Translations under genes and position numbers: made by a program | Assembly: GCA_003220955.1 (NCBI GenBank) | Contig: QHTW01000074.1 | Location: 6,760-30,883, forward strand | DNA from: Gemmatimonadota bacterium | Lineage (GTDB): Bacteria > Gemmatimonadota > Gemmatimonadetes > Gemmatimonadales > GWC2-71-9 | Reading direction: 5' to 3' | Length of the DNA: 24,124 nt | Shown: piece after piece, positions 1-6,387 of the stretch | Layout of the letters: each line of letters opens with the position of its first letter | Numbering within the stretch: position 1 is the first letter of the stretch | Notes under the pieces: model-generated | What the model saw: only the letters and a program-made list of their open reading frames with translations | Database searches by the model: none | Told to the model about the DNA's origin: nothing

Positions 1-165
1 CGTGCGACCGCCGGTCGAGCTGCCTCCCAGAACGACGAGGAGATACGGGATGACCACGTGCGCCTCCTCGATTTCGCCGCGCACGCCGTGCATGACGACG
101 GTCAGGATGGTCAGCGTCGCCAGCCAGAACGGCCAGGCCATGGTGCCGCGGATGCCGATCCTCAC
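1..165 (-). CDS. DUF4118-type membrane sensor histidine kinase, N-terminal fragment
   Basis: Only the first 55 codons are in the window; the gene continues past the left edge. The GTG start overlaps the TGA of the upstream response regulator by 4 bases (GTGA), which implies translational coupling and a cognate two-component pair. The visible part has one hydrophobic helix (about residues 9-25), a short charged stretch (RGEIEEAH) and a second hydrophobic segment ending in VVLGGSSTGGR. A histidine followed by a helix ending in GGR is typical of the DUF4118 four-helix membrane domain of KdpD-like kinases. The catalytic HisKA and ATPase domains are not visible, so the kinase assignment rests on the DUF4118-like start and on the neighbour. 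An in-frame ATG at 141 is an alternative start but would remove part of the first helix region. Confidence 0.68.
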   Translation of the reverse strand, partial: MRIGIRGTMAWPFWLATLTILTVVMHGVRGEIEEAHVVIPYLLVVLGGSSTGGRT

Positions 166-872
166 CGATCAAACCGATACCCCACACCGGGCTCCGTCAC
201 GATGAACCGCGGCGTCGCCGGGTCGTGCTCGATCTTGCGGCGCAGGTTCGTGATGTGGACACGCAGGTATTGGTGGGCGTTCCCCGCGGTGTTCCCCCAT
301 ACCGCATCGAAGATTTGACGATGAGTGAGCGTCCGTCCTGCCTGGGAAGCGAGCACGCGCAGGATCTCGAACTCGATGGGCGTCAGATGGAGGGACTCGC
401 CGGCGCGCTCCACCCGGCGGGAGGCCAGGTCGATCGTGAGATCGCCGACGCTGACGACGGCGTCGGCCGGGATGGGCGAGGACAACGCGCGCCGGAGCTG
501 CGCACGTACGCGGGCCGCGAATTCTTTGGTGCTGAACGGCTTGGTTACGTAGTCGTCGGCGCCCGCGTCGAGCAATGCGACCTTTTCGTCTTCTGCATGC
601 CGGGCGGTCAGTACCACGAGGGGCATTTTCCCCCAGGAGCGGATCTCCCGGCACACGGTGATGCCCGGGATGTCGGGCAGGCCAAGATCGAGGACGACCA
701 GGTCCGGTCGCCAAGAAGCGGCCAGGGCGAGCCCCTCACGCCCGCTGGCCGCCTCCACGATCCGATCGGCTGAGCCCGAGAGCGCGCTTTTCACCGCGCG
801 CCGGATTTGGATGTCGTCCTCGATAACGAGCAGAGTGCGGGCAACGGTGGCGCCCGCGACGCCGACGCGCAC
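162..872 (-). CDS. OmpR/KdpE-family response regulator
   Basis: This 236-residue protein is a DNA-binding response regulator of usual family length. The receiver domain (about 12-130) shows the acidic pair D19/D20, phosphoacceptor Asp62 in VVLDLGLPD, switch Thr89 and Lys111 in VTKPF. The C-terminal winged helix (about 140-236) has the family signatures LTPIEFEILRVL and the closing YLRVHITNLRRKIE and GVGYRF. The GTG start has GGAG 6 nt upstream, inside the end of tatA. The downstream DUF4118-type kinase overlaps by 4 bp and is the likely partner. The sequence is KdpE-like, but no kdpFABC potassium-pump genes are visible, so the regulon is unknown and no symbol is given. Transcription probably comes from the tatA promoter. 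Confidence 0.93.
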   Translation of the reverse strand: MRVGVAGATVARTLLVIEDDIQIRRAVKSALSGSADRIVEAASGREGLALAASWRPDLVVLDLGLPDIPGITVCREIRSWGKMPLVVLTARHAEDEKVALLDAGADDYVTKPFSTKEFAARVRAQLRRALSSPIPADAVVSVGDLTIDLASRRVERAGESLHLTPIEFEILRVLASQAGRTLTHRQIFDAVWGNTAGNAHQYLRVHITNLRRKIEHDPATPRFIVTEPGVGYRFDR

Positions 873-875
873 GCC

Positions 876-1088
876 TTACTCCACCAAGCGCTTTGGGGCG
901 CCGCTGCTCTCGCCCGGCGGCGGGCGTGACGCTTCGTCGCCCGCATGGTCGATGTCACTCAGGCTGCGCTTGAACTCCCGGATCCCCTTTCCAAGCGAGG
1001 ACCCTACTTCGGGAATTCGTTTCGCACCGAAGAGCAACAGCACGACCAGCGCAAGAATGAGCCAGTGCGTGATACTGAATTCGCCCAC
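876..1088 (-). CDS. tatA: Twin-arginine translocase subunit TatA/TatE
   Basis: This 70-residue protein is a small Tat-pathway subunit that forms the protein-conducting assembly for folded proteins in the inner membrane. It has the complete family layout: a short N-terminal transmembrane helix (ITHWLILALVVLLLFGAKR), the FGAKRIPE hinge, an amphipathic helix (GSSLGKGIREFKRSL) and a charged tail. The GTG at 1088 is chosen because AGGAGG lies 7 nt before it and the mature family start (GEFS) follows. A longer reading frame to 1118 would add ten residues not expected in TatA. No tatB or tatC is nearby, which is common for single-tatA loci. It heads an operon with a response regulator and kinase, and its stop lies 3 bp before the regulator's start. 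Confidence 0.92.
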   Translation of the reverse strand: MGEFSITHWLILALVVLLLFGAKRIPEVGSSLGKGIREFKRSLSDIDHAGDEASRPPPGESSGAPKRLVE

Positions 1089-1123
1089 CGTCCCCTCCTC
1101 TCGGATCAGCGCGCCCACTGTTC

Positions 1124-1152
1124 ATTAGACTCTCAGTGCGTGCGTGCGTCAC
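1124..1152 (-). promoter_or_regulatory. Candidate sigma-70-type promoter of the tatA operon
   Basis: Read on the minus strand there is GTGACG (1147-1152, 4/6 to TTGACA), a 17-nt spacer and TCTAAT (1124-1129, 5/6 to TATAAT). Transcription would start near 1117, giving a leader of about 29 nt that carries the AGGAGG of tatA. The adjoining GGATCC-ACCG-GGATCC (1153-1168) is a short inverted repeat that may end transcription of the regulator gene upstream. Seen by eye only. Confidence 0.45.
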
Positions 1153-1175
1153 GGATCCACCGGGATCCAACGTGG

Positions 1176-1733
1176 CTAACGCTTTTCAATCTGCGGACGG
1201 ACGTACTTCTCATAGCAGTCGGGACAGTACCCGTGGCTGAATTGCGCCTCCGAGCGCGCTTCGACGTAGCGCTCGATCGATTCCCACTTCTCCGAGGCAT
1301 CCCGGATGCGTTTGCAGTACGCGCAGATGGGCAATAAGCCCTCGAACTGCTGCACATGGTGGCGCAGGCCGAGAATCCGTTCCGCGGCTTTGAGCCGGGC
1401 GCGGAGCTCGTCGATGTCGATCGGTTTGGTGATGAAGTCGTCGGCGCCGGCCTCCATGCCCTCGAGGTAGCGTTTCTTCCCGCCCGTCGCGGTCACCATG
1501 AGGAAATAGCTGTAGCGATCGGTCGCGCGCGCGCGCATCCGGCGGCAGAGCTCCGGGCCATTGACCTCGGGCATCTGCCAATCGGAAATGACCATCGGGA
1601 AGTAGCCGAGCTGGAGGTTGGCCCAGGCTTCGCCGCCGTGCTCGGCTTCGGTTACCTCGTAGCCGAGACCCTTCAGTACCGCGCTGAGCGTCAGGCGCGC
1701 GACGGCGTCGTCTTCGGCCAGCAAGAGATTCAT
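1176..1733 (-). CDS. Receiver-domain protein with C-terminal CxxC...CxxC module (copy 1)
   Basis: This 185-residue protein has a receiver domain (about 1-120) with D8/D9, phosphoacceptor Asp51 in VISDWQMPE, and Lys in ITKP. A short helix (ERILGLRHHVQQFEGL) joins it to a roughly 50-residue Cys module: CAYCKRIRD, an aromatic/acidic stretch, then FSHGYCPDCYEKY. That tail occurs at the ends of many bacterial signalling proteins and looks like a metal-binding C-x2-C plus C-x2-C knuckle; its function is not established. There is no DNA-binding output domain, so signalling is probably by protein contact. The ATG is fixed because the receiver fold starts at once. Only 5 nt separate it from the tRNA-Arg 3' end, so no Shine-Dalgarno is possible outside the tRNA. 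It is a paralogue of the gene at 5363-5920. Confidence 0.9.
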   Translation of the reverse strand: MNLLLAEDDAVARLTLSAVLKGLGYEVTEAEHGGEAWANLQLGYFPMVISDWQMPEVNGPELCRRMRARATDRYSYFLMVTATGGKKRYLEGMEAGADDFITKPIDIDELRARLKAAERILGLRHHVQQFEGLLPICAYCKRIRDASEKWESIERYVEARSEAQFSHGYCPDCYEKYVRPQIEKR

Positions 1734-1738
1734 CCGAG

Positions 1739-1812
1739 TGCGCCCGGGAGGATTCGAACCTCCGACCAACAGCTTAGAAGGCTGCTGCTCTATCCACCTG
1801 AGCTACGGGCGC
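1739..1812 (-). tRNA. tRNA-Arg (anticodon UCU)
   Basis: On the minus strand the full cloverleaf can be drawn. The acceptor stem is GCGCCCG paired with CGGGCGC, discriminator A at 1739. The D-stem is GCTC/GAGC. The anticodon stem closes a CTTCTAA loop with TCT at positions 34-36, and the T-arm is GGAGG-TTCGAAT-CCTCC. The 3' CCA is not encoded and must be added after processing. The gene lies directly upstream of the copy-1 receiver protein. Confidence 0.97.
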
Positions 1813-1858
1813 GAGCCAGGGCAGCCCAAAACTTAATGAAATCTCGGCGCCATAGGCG

Positions 1859-1890
1859 CCCTAGTCCACTTTGCGGTCGGACACTACCAT
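1859..1890 (+). promoter_or_regulatory. Promoter-like element, copy 1 (upstream of the outer-membrane protein gene)
   Basis: The pattern is CCCTAGTCC, one base, CTTT, one base, CGG, 8 nt, then TACCAT at 1885-1890. The same pattern recurs at 2715-2746 with identical internal spacing. TAGTCC and TACCAT are 17 nt apart, the distance of -35 and -10 boxes. The ATG at 1900 is only 9 nt beyond the TACCAT, and no Shine-Dalgarno is present, so the mRNA would be leaderless or nearly so. A GGCGCC-ATA-GGCGCC inverted repeat (1846-1860) abuts its left side and may be an operator. tRNA-Arg is divergent on the other side. Confidence 0.6.
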
Positions 1891-1899
1891 CAACCAAAA

Positions 1900-2682
1900 A
1901 TGAGCGCCTCTGATCTGCGGGTACTCGCCCTGTTCGCCTTCGCTTCCCTCGCCGTACCTCACATGGTCTCCGCCCAGACCGACGAGATCCAGGTGTACGA
2001 CGGCCGACTGGCGGCGAGGGGCCGGTTCAATCTCACGCTGCACAACAATTTCATTCCCGAGGGCCGGACGACGCCGGCATTTGCCGGCGCCCTCCTGGCC
2101 AACCGGTCGCTCAACGGCGTGCCCGAATGGGCCTACGGCGTAAGCTCGTGGTTCGAGGGAGGACTGTATTTGCCCCTATACAGTATCGGCAAGACAACCG
2201 CTCATAGCGGCGCGATGCTTAACGGCGTCAAGCTGCGCCTGCTGTTCGCGGTGCCGCGTGCCGATGATCGTACTTTCTTCTACGGCGTGAATTTCGAATT
2301 CAGCTACAACGCGAAGCATTGGGACCCGAGGCGTTTCACCTCGGAGGTTCGACCAATCATTGGTTGGCACCTGCATCCGGTGGACATCATCGTCAATCCG
2401 ATTTTCGACACCGCGTACGACGGCCTGGAGAATCTGGACTTTGCGCCAGCGACGCGAGTCGCCTGCGAGCTCTCTCGTACGTGGAGACTGGCCATCGAGG
2501 AGTACGACGATTTCGGACCGCTACGCCAGTTCTACGCCGGAAACCAGCAGGCCCATCAGCTCTACGGGGTGGTCGATCATACCACCAAGTCCCTGGAGAT
2601 CGAGGCTGGTGTGGGGATCGGCCTGACCGACGCGTCGGACAGAATGACCCTGAAGCTGATCCTGTCGCGCGATCTCAACTGA
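1900..2682 (+). CDS. Exported outer-membrane beta-barrel protein of unknown function
   Basis: The 260-residue protein begins with a Sec signal peptide (hydrophobic core about 7-24, cleavage likely after VSAQ). The rest has short amphipathic strands with aromatic ends (FNLTLHNNF, FFYGVNFEFSYN, LYGVVDHTTKSLEIEAGVGIGL) and a final strand MTLKLILSRDLN, as in small outer-membrane barrels. I do not recognise a named family; similar proteins are often annotated only as hypothetical or transporter-like. It sits between two signalling genes and shares a promoter-like element with the downstream hybrid kinase, so it may belong to the same response. No ribosome binding site precedes the ATG. Localisation is inferred from the strand pattern and signal peptide. 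Confidence 0.75.
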   Translation: MSASDLRVLALFAFASLAVPHMVSAQTDEIQVYDGRLAARGRFNLTLHNNFIPEGRTTPAFAGALLANRSLNGVPEWAYGVSSWFEGGLYLPLYSIGKTTAHSGAMLNGVKLRLLFAVPRADDRTFFYGVNFEFSYNAKHWDPRRFTSEVRPIIGWHLHPVDIIVNPIFDTAYDGLENLDFAPATRVACELSRTWRLAIEEYDDFGPLRQFYAGNQQAHQLYGVVDHTTKSLEIEAGVGIGLTDASDRMTLKLILSRDLN

Positions 2683-2714
2683 CCGTCTGCCGGACGAAAA
2701 ATGCCGCAAAAACG

Positions 2715-2746
2715 CCCTAGTCCGCTTTTCGGCGGTATCGTAGCAT
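2715..2746 (+). promoter_or_regulatory. Promoter-like element, copy 2 (upstream of the hybrid kinase gene)
   Basis: CCCTAGTCC (2715-2723), CTTT, CGG and TAGCAT (2741-2746) match the element at 1859-1890 in sequence and spacing. The ATG at 2757 lies 10 nt beyond TAGCAT, against 9 nt in copy 1. There is no convincing Shine-Dalgarno between them, which again points to a leaderless start. The preceding gene ends at 2682, so the element lies in a 74-bp intergenic gap that otherwise holds only a weak CGTC/GACG hairpin near 2686-2698. Confidence 0.6.
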
Positions 2747-2756
2747 GTAGGCACTC

Positions 2757-5366
2757 ATGGCGACCGCCCTCGTAAACGAAGCACGCCCGGAAGACGCCGT
2801 CGCCACTGACGCGCGCATCCGCGCCGACCTCGCCCGCCTCCTGCAGGAGCGGCTCGTGCGCGAGAGCATGCTCGGCGTCTGGGTGCATCCGATCCTCATC
2901 ACCGTCGTGGTGGCACTCGCCTGGCCCGATGCCCCTCACGACCTGCTGCTCGGCTGGGCCAGCGCCGTAGTGCTCACCGCGCTGCTGCGCGGTGCGTGGA
3001 TTTATGTCTCCTCTCGCCGACAGCTGACCGAGCGGGCGGTGCGCAACGGCGTCCGCATCACCGTCACGTTGCTCGCCATCACCTGGGGGGTGGGCGGCGC
3101 GTTGGTGCTGCCGGTCGTGCCCTTTGAAACCACCGCCCTTCTCCTTGTAATCCTGGCCGGCCTCATCGCCAGTGCGCTGACGACGCTCGCGGCCGATCCG
3201 TTGAGCATCCGCGGATTCCTCGCGGGCATCGCCCTCCCTGTCTTCGTAGCGCTGGCCACGAGCGATCAAAGCCACCATCTGGCGGCTGCCATCGTCGTGG
3301 CCGTGTTCACGCTGGGAATGGCGATCGTGGCGCGCCGCGCGCACCTCACCCTGGTCGATCACCTCCAAGTGACGGCGCGCCTTGCGGTGAGCGAAGAGGC
3401 CGCGAAGCGTGCCGAAGCGGTGATGCGCGATGCCCGCGACCTGGCCGAGCGAGTCGCCCGCGCCCGTTCGGCGTTCCTCGCCAACATGAGCCACGAAATC
3501 CGCACCCCGATGAACGCCGTGCTCGGCTTCGTCGAGCTGATTCTCGACACCGAGCTGTCGGTCGAGCAGCGCCGCGCACTCGAGCTCGTGCGCTCCTCGT
3601 CCGAAGCCCTGCTCATGATTCTCAACGATATCCTCGATTACTCGAAGATCGAGGCGGAGCACCTCGAGCTCGAGGCGATTCCGTTCGACGTCTCGAAGGT
3701 CGTGCACGCCACGGCGAGCCTGCTCGCCGTCCGGGCCCGCGAAAAGCACCTCGAGCTGCTGGCCGAAGTGGCGCCCGAGGTGCCGCGGATCGTGCGCGGC
3801 GATCCCACGCGCCTGCGCCAGGTGCTCATGAACCTGATCGGCAACGCGATCAAGTTCACCGAGCAGGGCGAAGTCGTCGTGTCCGTCTCCGCGGCGGCGA
3901 CCAATGGACGCGTGGGGCTCCGCTTCACCATCCGGGATACGGGCATCGGCATCGCGCCTGAGCATATCGGCTCAGTGTTCAAGGAATTCACGCAAGCCGA
4001 TTCGACGATGACGCGCCGCTACGGCGGCACGGGCCTGGGCCTCGCGATCTCACAGCGGCTGGTGCGACTCATGGGTGGAGCAATCACCGTGCGCAGCGAG
4101 GTGGGCCGCGGGAGCGAATTCTCCTTTACAATCTCGCTCCCGGTGGAAACCACACCGGCGACGCGCAGTACCGCGCTCGCCGCCCTGGGCGGCCGCCGCA
4201 TGCTCATCGTCGACGACAACCAGACGAACCGGAGGATTCTCCGCGAAATGCTGGCTGCCGAGGGGATCCACGTCGACGAGGCATCCACGGCGGCCGAGGG
4301 GCTGGAAGCGCTGCGGCGCGTGCGCTATGACCTCGCCATCCTCGACGTGCAGATGCCGGACATGGACGGGTTCCAGCTCGCGACGGTGGTGCGTAGCGAG
4401 AAGAAACTCGCGCGCACCAGGTTGCTGATGCTGACCTCCGCCGGACAGCGCGGCGACGGCGAGCGGTGCCGGGAGCTCGGGATTCGCGCCTACCTGACGA
4501 AACCGCTCTCCCGCGCCGACCTGCTCGAGGCCTTGGGAACGGTGCTCGGAGCATCGGACGACGGTGGAGGATCCGAGGTCATCACGCGCCACACGATCGC
4601 CGAGTCACGGAAGTCGCTGCGCGTGTTACTCGCCGAAGACAATCCGGTGAACCAGCAGGTCGCGGTCGCCATGCTCGTCAAGCGGGGACACGAGGTCCAT
4701 GTCTCGAGCAACGGCCGCGAAGCCTTCGACGCCGTGAACGAGCGCGACTACGACGTCGTGCTGATGGACATCCAGATGCCAGAAATGGACGGCTTCGAAG
4801 CCACGCACGCGATTCGCGCGCTGCCCAACGGAAAGGGTCTGCCGATCATCGGCCTCACCGCGCACGCGCTTTCGGGTGAGCGCGAGCGCTGCTTGTCGCA
4901 CGGCATGACCGACTACCTCGCCAAGCCGTTCAAGGCGCACGAGCTGTTCGCGCTCGTCGAGGGGACTGCGGAGTCCAAAGCGGCGCCGCCCCCGCCGGCG
5001 CCAGCCGGGGCGCCGCCAGTCGACCTCGAGGGATTTCGGACGACCTTGCGCGAGGCGGGCGCCGAACAAGCGCTCTATTCCATTGTCGACACGTTCGTGC
5101 GCCAGGCACCCGACCGCCTGGCGGCGCTCGCGACCGCGGTCGCGAGCGGCGCGGGCGTCGAGATCGCGAAAGCGGCGCATGTCTATCGCGGTGCCGCGGC
5201 GACGATCGGCGCGCGGGAGCTCGCCGCGCTGCTCGAGATTGTCGAAACGTCAGCCCGCGCCGGCGATATCGAGCAGGCACGGGACACGTTCGAACGCGTC
5301 AGCCCTATCGCGCACGCCGTGACCGATTACCTTCGCCAGCAGCGCGCCGCGTTGCCGGAGGAATGA
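2757..5366 (+). CDS. Membrane hybrid histidine kinase: TM-HisKA-HATPase-REC-REC-HPt
   Basis: This 869-residue protein contains a whole phosphorelay. The N-terminal region (about 40-200) is an array of some six hydrophobic helices without a recognisable extracytoplasmic or PAS sensor. A charged helix leads to HisKA with phospho-His246 in MSHEIRTPMN. The ATPase domain shows the N box (LMNLIGNAIKF), DTGIGI and GGTGLGLAIS. Two receiver domains carry Asp530 (LDVQMPDMDG) and Asp671 (MDIQMPEMDG). An Ala/Pro linker precedes a C-terminal HPt domain whose His808 lies in AHVYRGAAATIG, against the usual AHxLKG, so Lys is replaced by Arg and the domain is somewhat divergent. The stop overlaps the next regulator's ATG (ATGA), so that regulator is the probable output. 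Confidence 0.96.
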   Translation: MATALVNEARPEDAVATDARIRADLARLLQERLVRESMLGVWVHPILITVVVALAWPDAPHDLLLGWASAVVLTALLRGAWIYVSSRRQLTERAVRNGVRITVTLLAITWGVGGALVLPVVPFETTALLLVILAGLIASALTTLAADPLSIRGFLAGIALPVFVALATSDQSHHLAAAIVVAVFTLGMAIVARRAHLTLVDHLQVTARLAVSEEAAKRAEAVMRDARDLAERVARARSAFLANMSHEIRTPMNAVLGFVELILDTELSVEQRRALELVRSSSEALLMILNDILDYSKIEAEHLELEAIPFDVSKVVHATASLLAVRAREKHLELLAEVAPEVPRIVRGDPTRLRQVLMNLIGNAIKFTEQGEVVVSVSAAATNGRVGLRFTIRDTGIGIAPEHIGSVFKEFTQADSTMTRRYGGTGLGLAISQRLVRLMGGAITVRSEVGRGSEFSFTISLPVETTPATRSTALAALGGRRMLIVDDNQTNRRILREMLAAEGIHVDEASTAAEGLEALRRVRYDLAILDVQMPDMDGFQLATVVRSEKKLARTRLLMLTSAGQRGDGERCRELGIRAYLTKPLSRADLLEALGTVLGASDDGGGSEVITRHTIAESRKSLRVLLAEDNPVNQQVAVAMLVKRGHEVHVSSNGREAFDAVNERDYDVVLMDIQMPEMDGFEATHAIRALPNGKGLPIIGLTAHALSGERERCLSHGMTDYLAKPFKAHELFALVEGTAESKAAPPPPAPAGAPPVDLEGFRTTLREAGAEQALYSIVDTFVRQAPDRLAALATAVASGAGVEIAKAAHVYRGAAATIGARELAALLEIVETSARAGDIEQARDTFERVSPIAHAVTDYLRQQRAALPEE

Positions 5367-5920
5367 TGCGGATTCTGCTCGCTGAAGACGACGCCGTTGC
5401 CGGACGCACGCTGACCGCCATCCTGACCGCACAGGGTCACGAGGTCGCCGCCGTCGAGAACGGCGTCGACGCCTGGGGACTGTGGAAAGTCTCGCGGCAC
5501 CGCGTGGTCGTCTCCGACTGGCTGATGCCGGCCATGGATGGGATCGAGCTGTGCCGGAAAATCCGCGCCCAACCCCCTGGCCCCTACACCTACTTCATGA
5601 TGCAGACGATCCGCACCGGTCTCAGCAACTTCCTGGAGGCGATGAAGGCCGGCGTGGACGACTTCATCACGAAGCCGATCATCCCCGAAGAGCTCGTGGC
5701 CCGCCTGAAGGTGGCTGAGCGGATCCTCGGGCTGCGCGAAGAGCTGATGACGCTGGAAGGGCTGCTGGCGATGTGCAGCTACTGCAAGCGCATCCGCGAC
5801 ACCGACGGTGCCTGGACTCCGCTCGAGCGCTATGTCGAGGCGCGCTCCGCGGCGCGTTTCAGCCACGGCGTGTGCGAGGATTGCTACGAGAAGTACCTGA
5901 AACCGCAGATCGACGGCTGA
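5363..5920 (+). CDS. Receiver-domain protein with C-terminal CxxC...CxxC module (copy 2)
   Basis: This 185-residue paralogue of the protein at 1176-1733 has the same layout. The receiver (about 2-122) carries acidic D9/D10, phosphoacceptor Asp52 in VVSDWLMPAMDG and Lys in ITKP. It is followed by the helix AERILGLREEL and the Cys module CSYCKRIRD...FSHGVCEDCYEKY. The start overlaps the hybrid kinase stop by 4 bp, with GGAGG just upstream inside the kinase gene, so expression is coupled. The most economical reading is that the kinase HPt domain passes phosphate to this receiver. It has no DNA-binding or enzymatic output domain; the Cys module may bind a metal or a partner. Its stop lies 17 bp from the convergent lipoprotein gene. 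Confidence 0.92.
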   Translation: MMRILLAEDDAVAGRTLTAILTAQGHEVAAVENGVDAWGLWKVSRHRVVVSDWLMPAMDGIELCRKIRAQPPGPYTYFMMQTIRTGLSNFLEAMKAGVDDFITKPIIPEELVARLKVAERILGLREELMTLEGLLAMCSYCKRIRDTDGAWTPLERYVEARSAARFSHGVCEDCYEKYLKPQIDG

Positions 5921-5937
5921 CTATCGGAGGAAGTGCA

Positions 5938-6387
5938 TTACTCCGGCGGCCCGCCGCCGCCGCCGGGGCTGCCGGGCCGTAGCACCTTGATGCCCTCGAT
6001 CGCCAGAAACGCCGCGGCGCCCGCGATGGCGAGGGCAACGGCGACGGTCTTGCTGCGCTGCAAGCGACGGATGTCAACGCGCACCACGTCCCGCGGGGTC
6101 ACGCCGATGCGCTGGTAGAGCGGTTGCGAGCCGAGCGTCCGGGAGCCGACACCGGTGCGCACCGACAACAGCAGCCGATCGTTCTGACGGTCGACGAGCG
6201 TCCCGTGCAGCGGCCTGAGCTCGAGCCCGAGGGAATCCCGGAGGGCCAGCTCGGCATCGGCCGAGAGCAATGCCCGGACCTCGGCGCCGACGGGCACGAC
6301 GTCGACCTTTGCCGGGACGTAGGCATAGCATCCCAGCGTGAGGGCCGCGCCGGTGGCGACGAGCACGGCCCTCGATCGCGACATCAT
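5938..6387 (-). CDS. Small lipoprotein/membrane protein of unknown function, third gene of the SusCD operon
   Basis: This 149-residue protein starts at an ATG overlapping the SusD-like stop by 4 bases (ATGA). The N-terminus is basic then hydrophobic and ends LTLGC (Cys20), a plausible but atypical lipobox because Thr rather than Leu/Val sits at -3. The middle part (about 25-105) is a soluble, strand-rich domain with phrases such as GTLVDRQNDRLLLSVRTG. A second hydrophobic segment (about 113-134) precedes a Gly/Pro tail (GGGGGPPE). I do not recognise the family. Its position suggests an accessory role in the SusCD uptake system, but this is inference. The reading frame continues upstream inside susD, but that extension is out of frame with SusD and has no coding character. 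Confidence 0.75.
   Translation of the reverse strand: MMSRSRAVLVATGAALTLGCYAYVPAKVDVVPVGAEVRALLSADAELALRDSLGLELRPLHGTLVDRQNDRLLLSVRTGVGSRTLGSQPLYQRIGVTPRDVVRVDIRRLQRSKTVAVALAIAGAAAFLAIEGIKVLRPGSPGGGGGPPE
5943..5963. terminator. Perfect 8-bp GC hairpin between convergent genes (possible terminator)
   Basis: CCGGCGGC (5943-5950), a 5-nt loop CCGCC and GCCGCCGG (5956-5963) form a perfect stem. It lies inside the last codons of the minus-strand lipoprotein gene (its Gly/Pro tail) and 22 bp beyond the plus-strand regulator stop. There is no T-tract, so intrinsic termination is uncertain. It is the only strong hairpin where the two convergent transcripts meet. Confidence 0.35.

Noticed and set aside
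162..872. Calling the regulator and partial kinase a true KdpDE pair
   Set aside because: The resemblance is real, but no kdpFABC pump genes are visible and the DUF4118 domain occurs in many other kinases, so the potassium role is not supported.
1739..1812. Integration site of a mobile element at tRNA-Arg (and at tRNA-Pro, 10835-10908)
   Set aside because: No integrase, no repeated copy of either tRNA 3' end, and no insertion-sequence genes were found in the window.
2577..3965. Minus-strand open frame of 462 codons opposite the hybrid kinase
   Set aside because: His/Arg/Asp/Gly-rich shadow without domains; the plus strand clearly encodes HisKA and ATPase motifs.
4986..5030. Disruption or frameshift in the Pro/Ala-rich stretch of the hybrid kinase
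   Set aside because: The frame stays open, and a flexible Ala/Pro linker before an HPt domain is normal.
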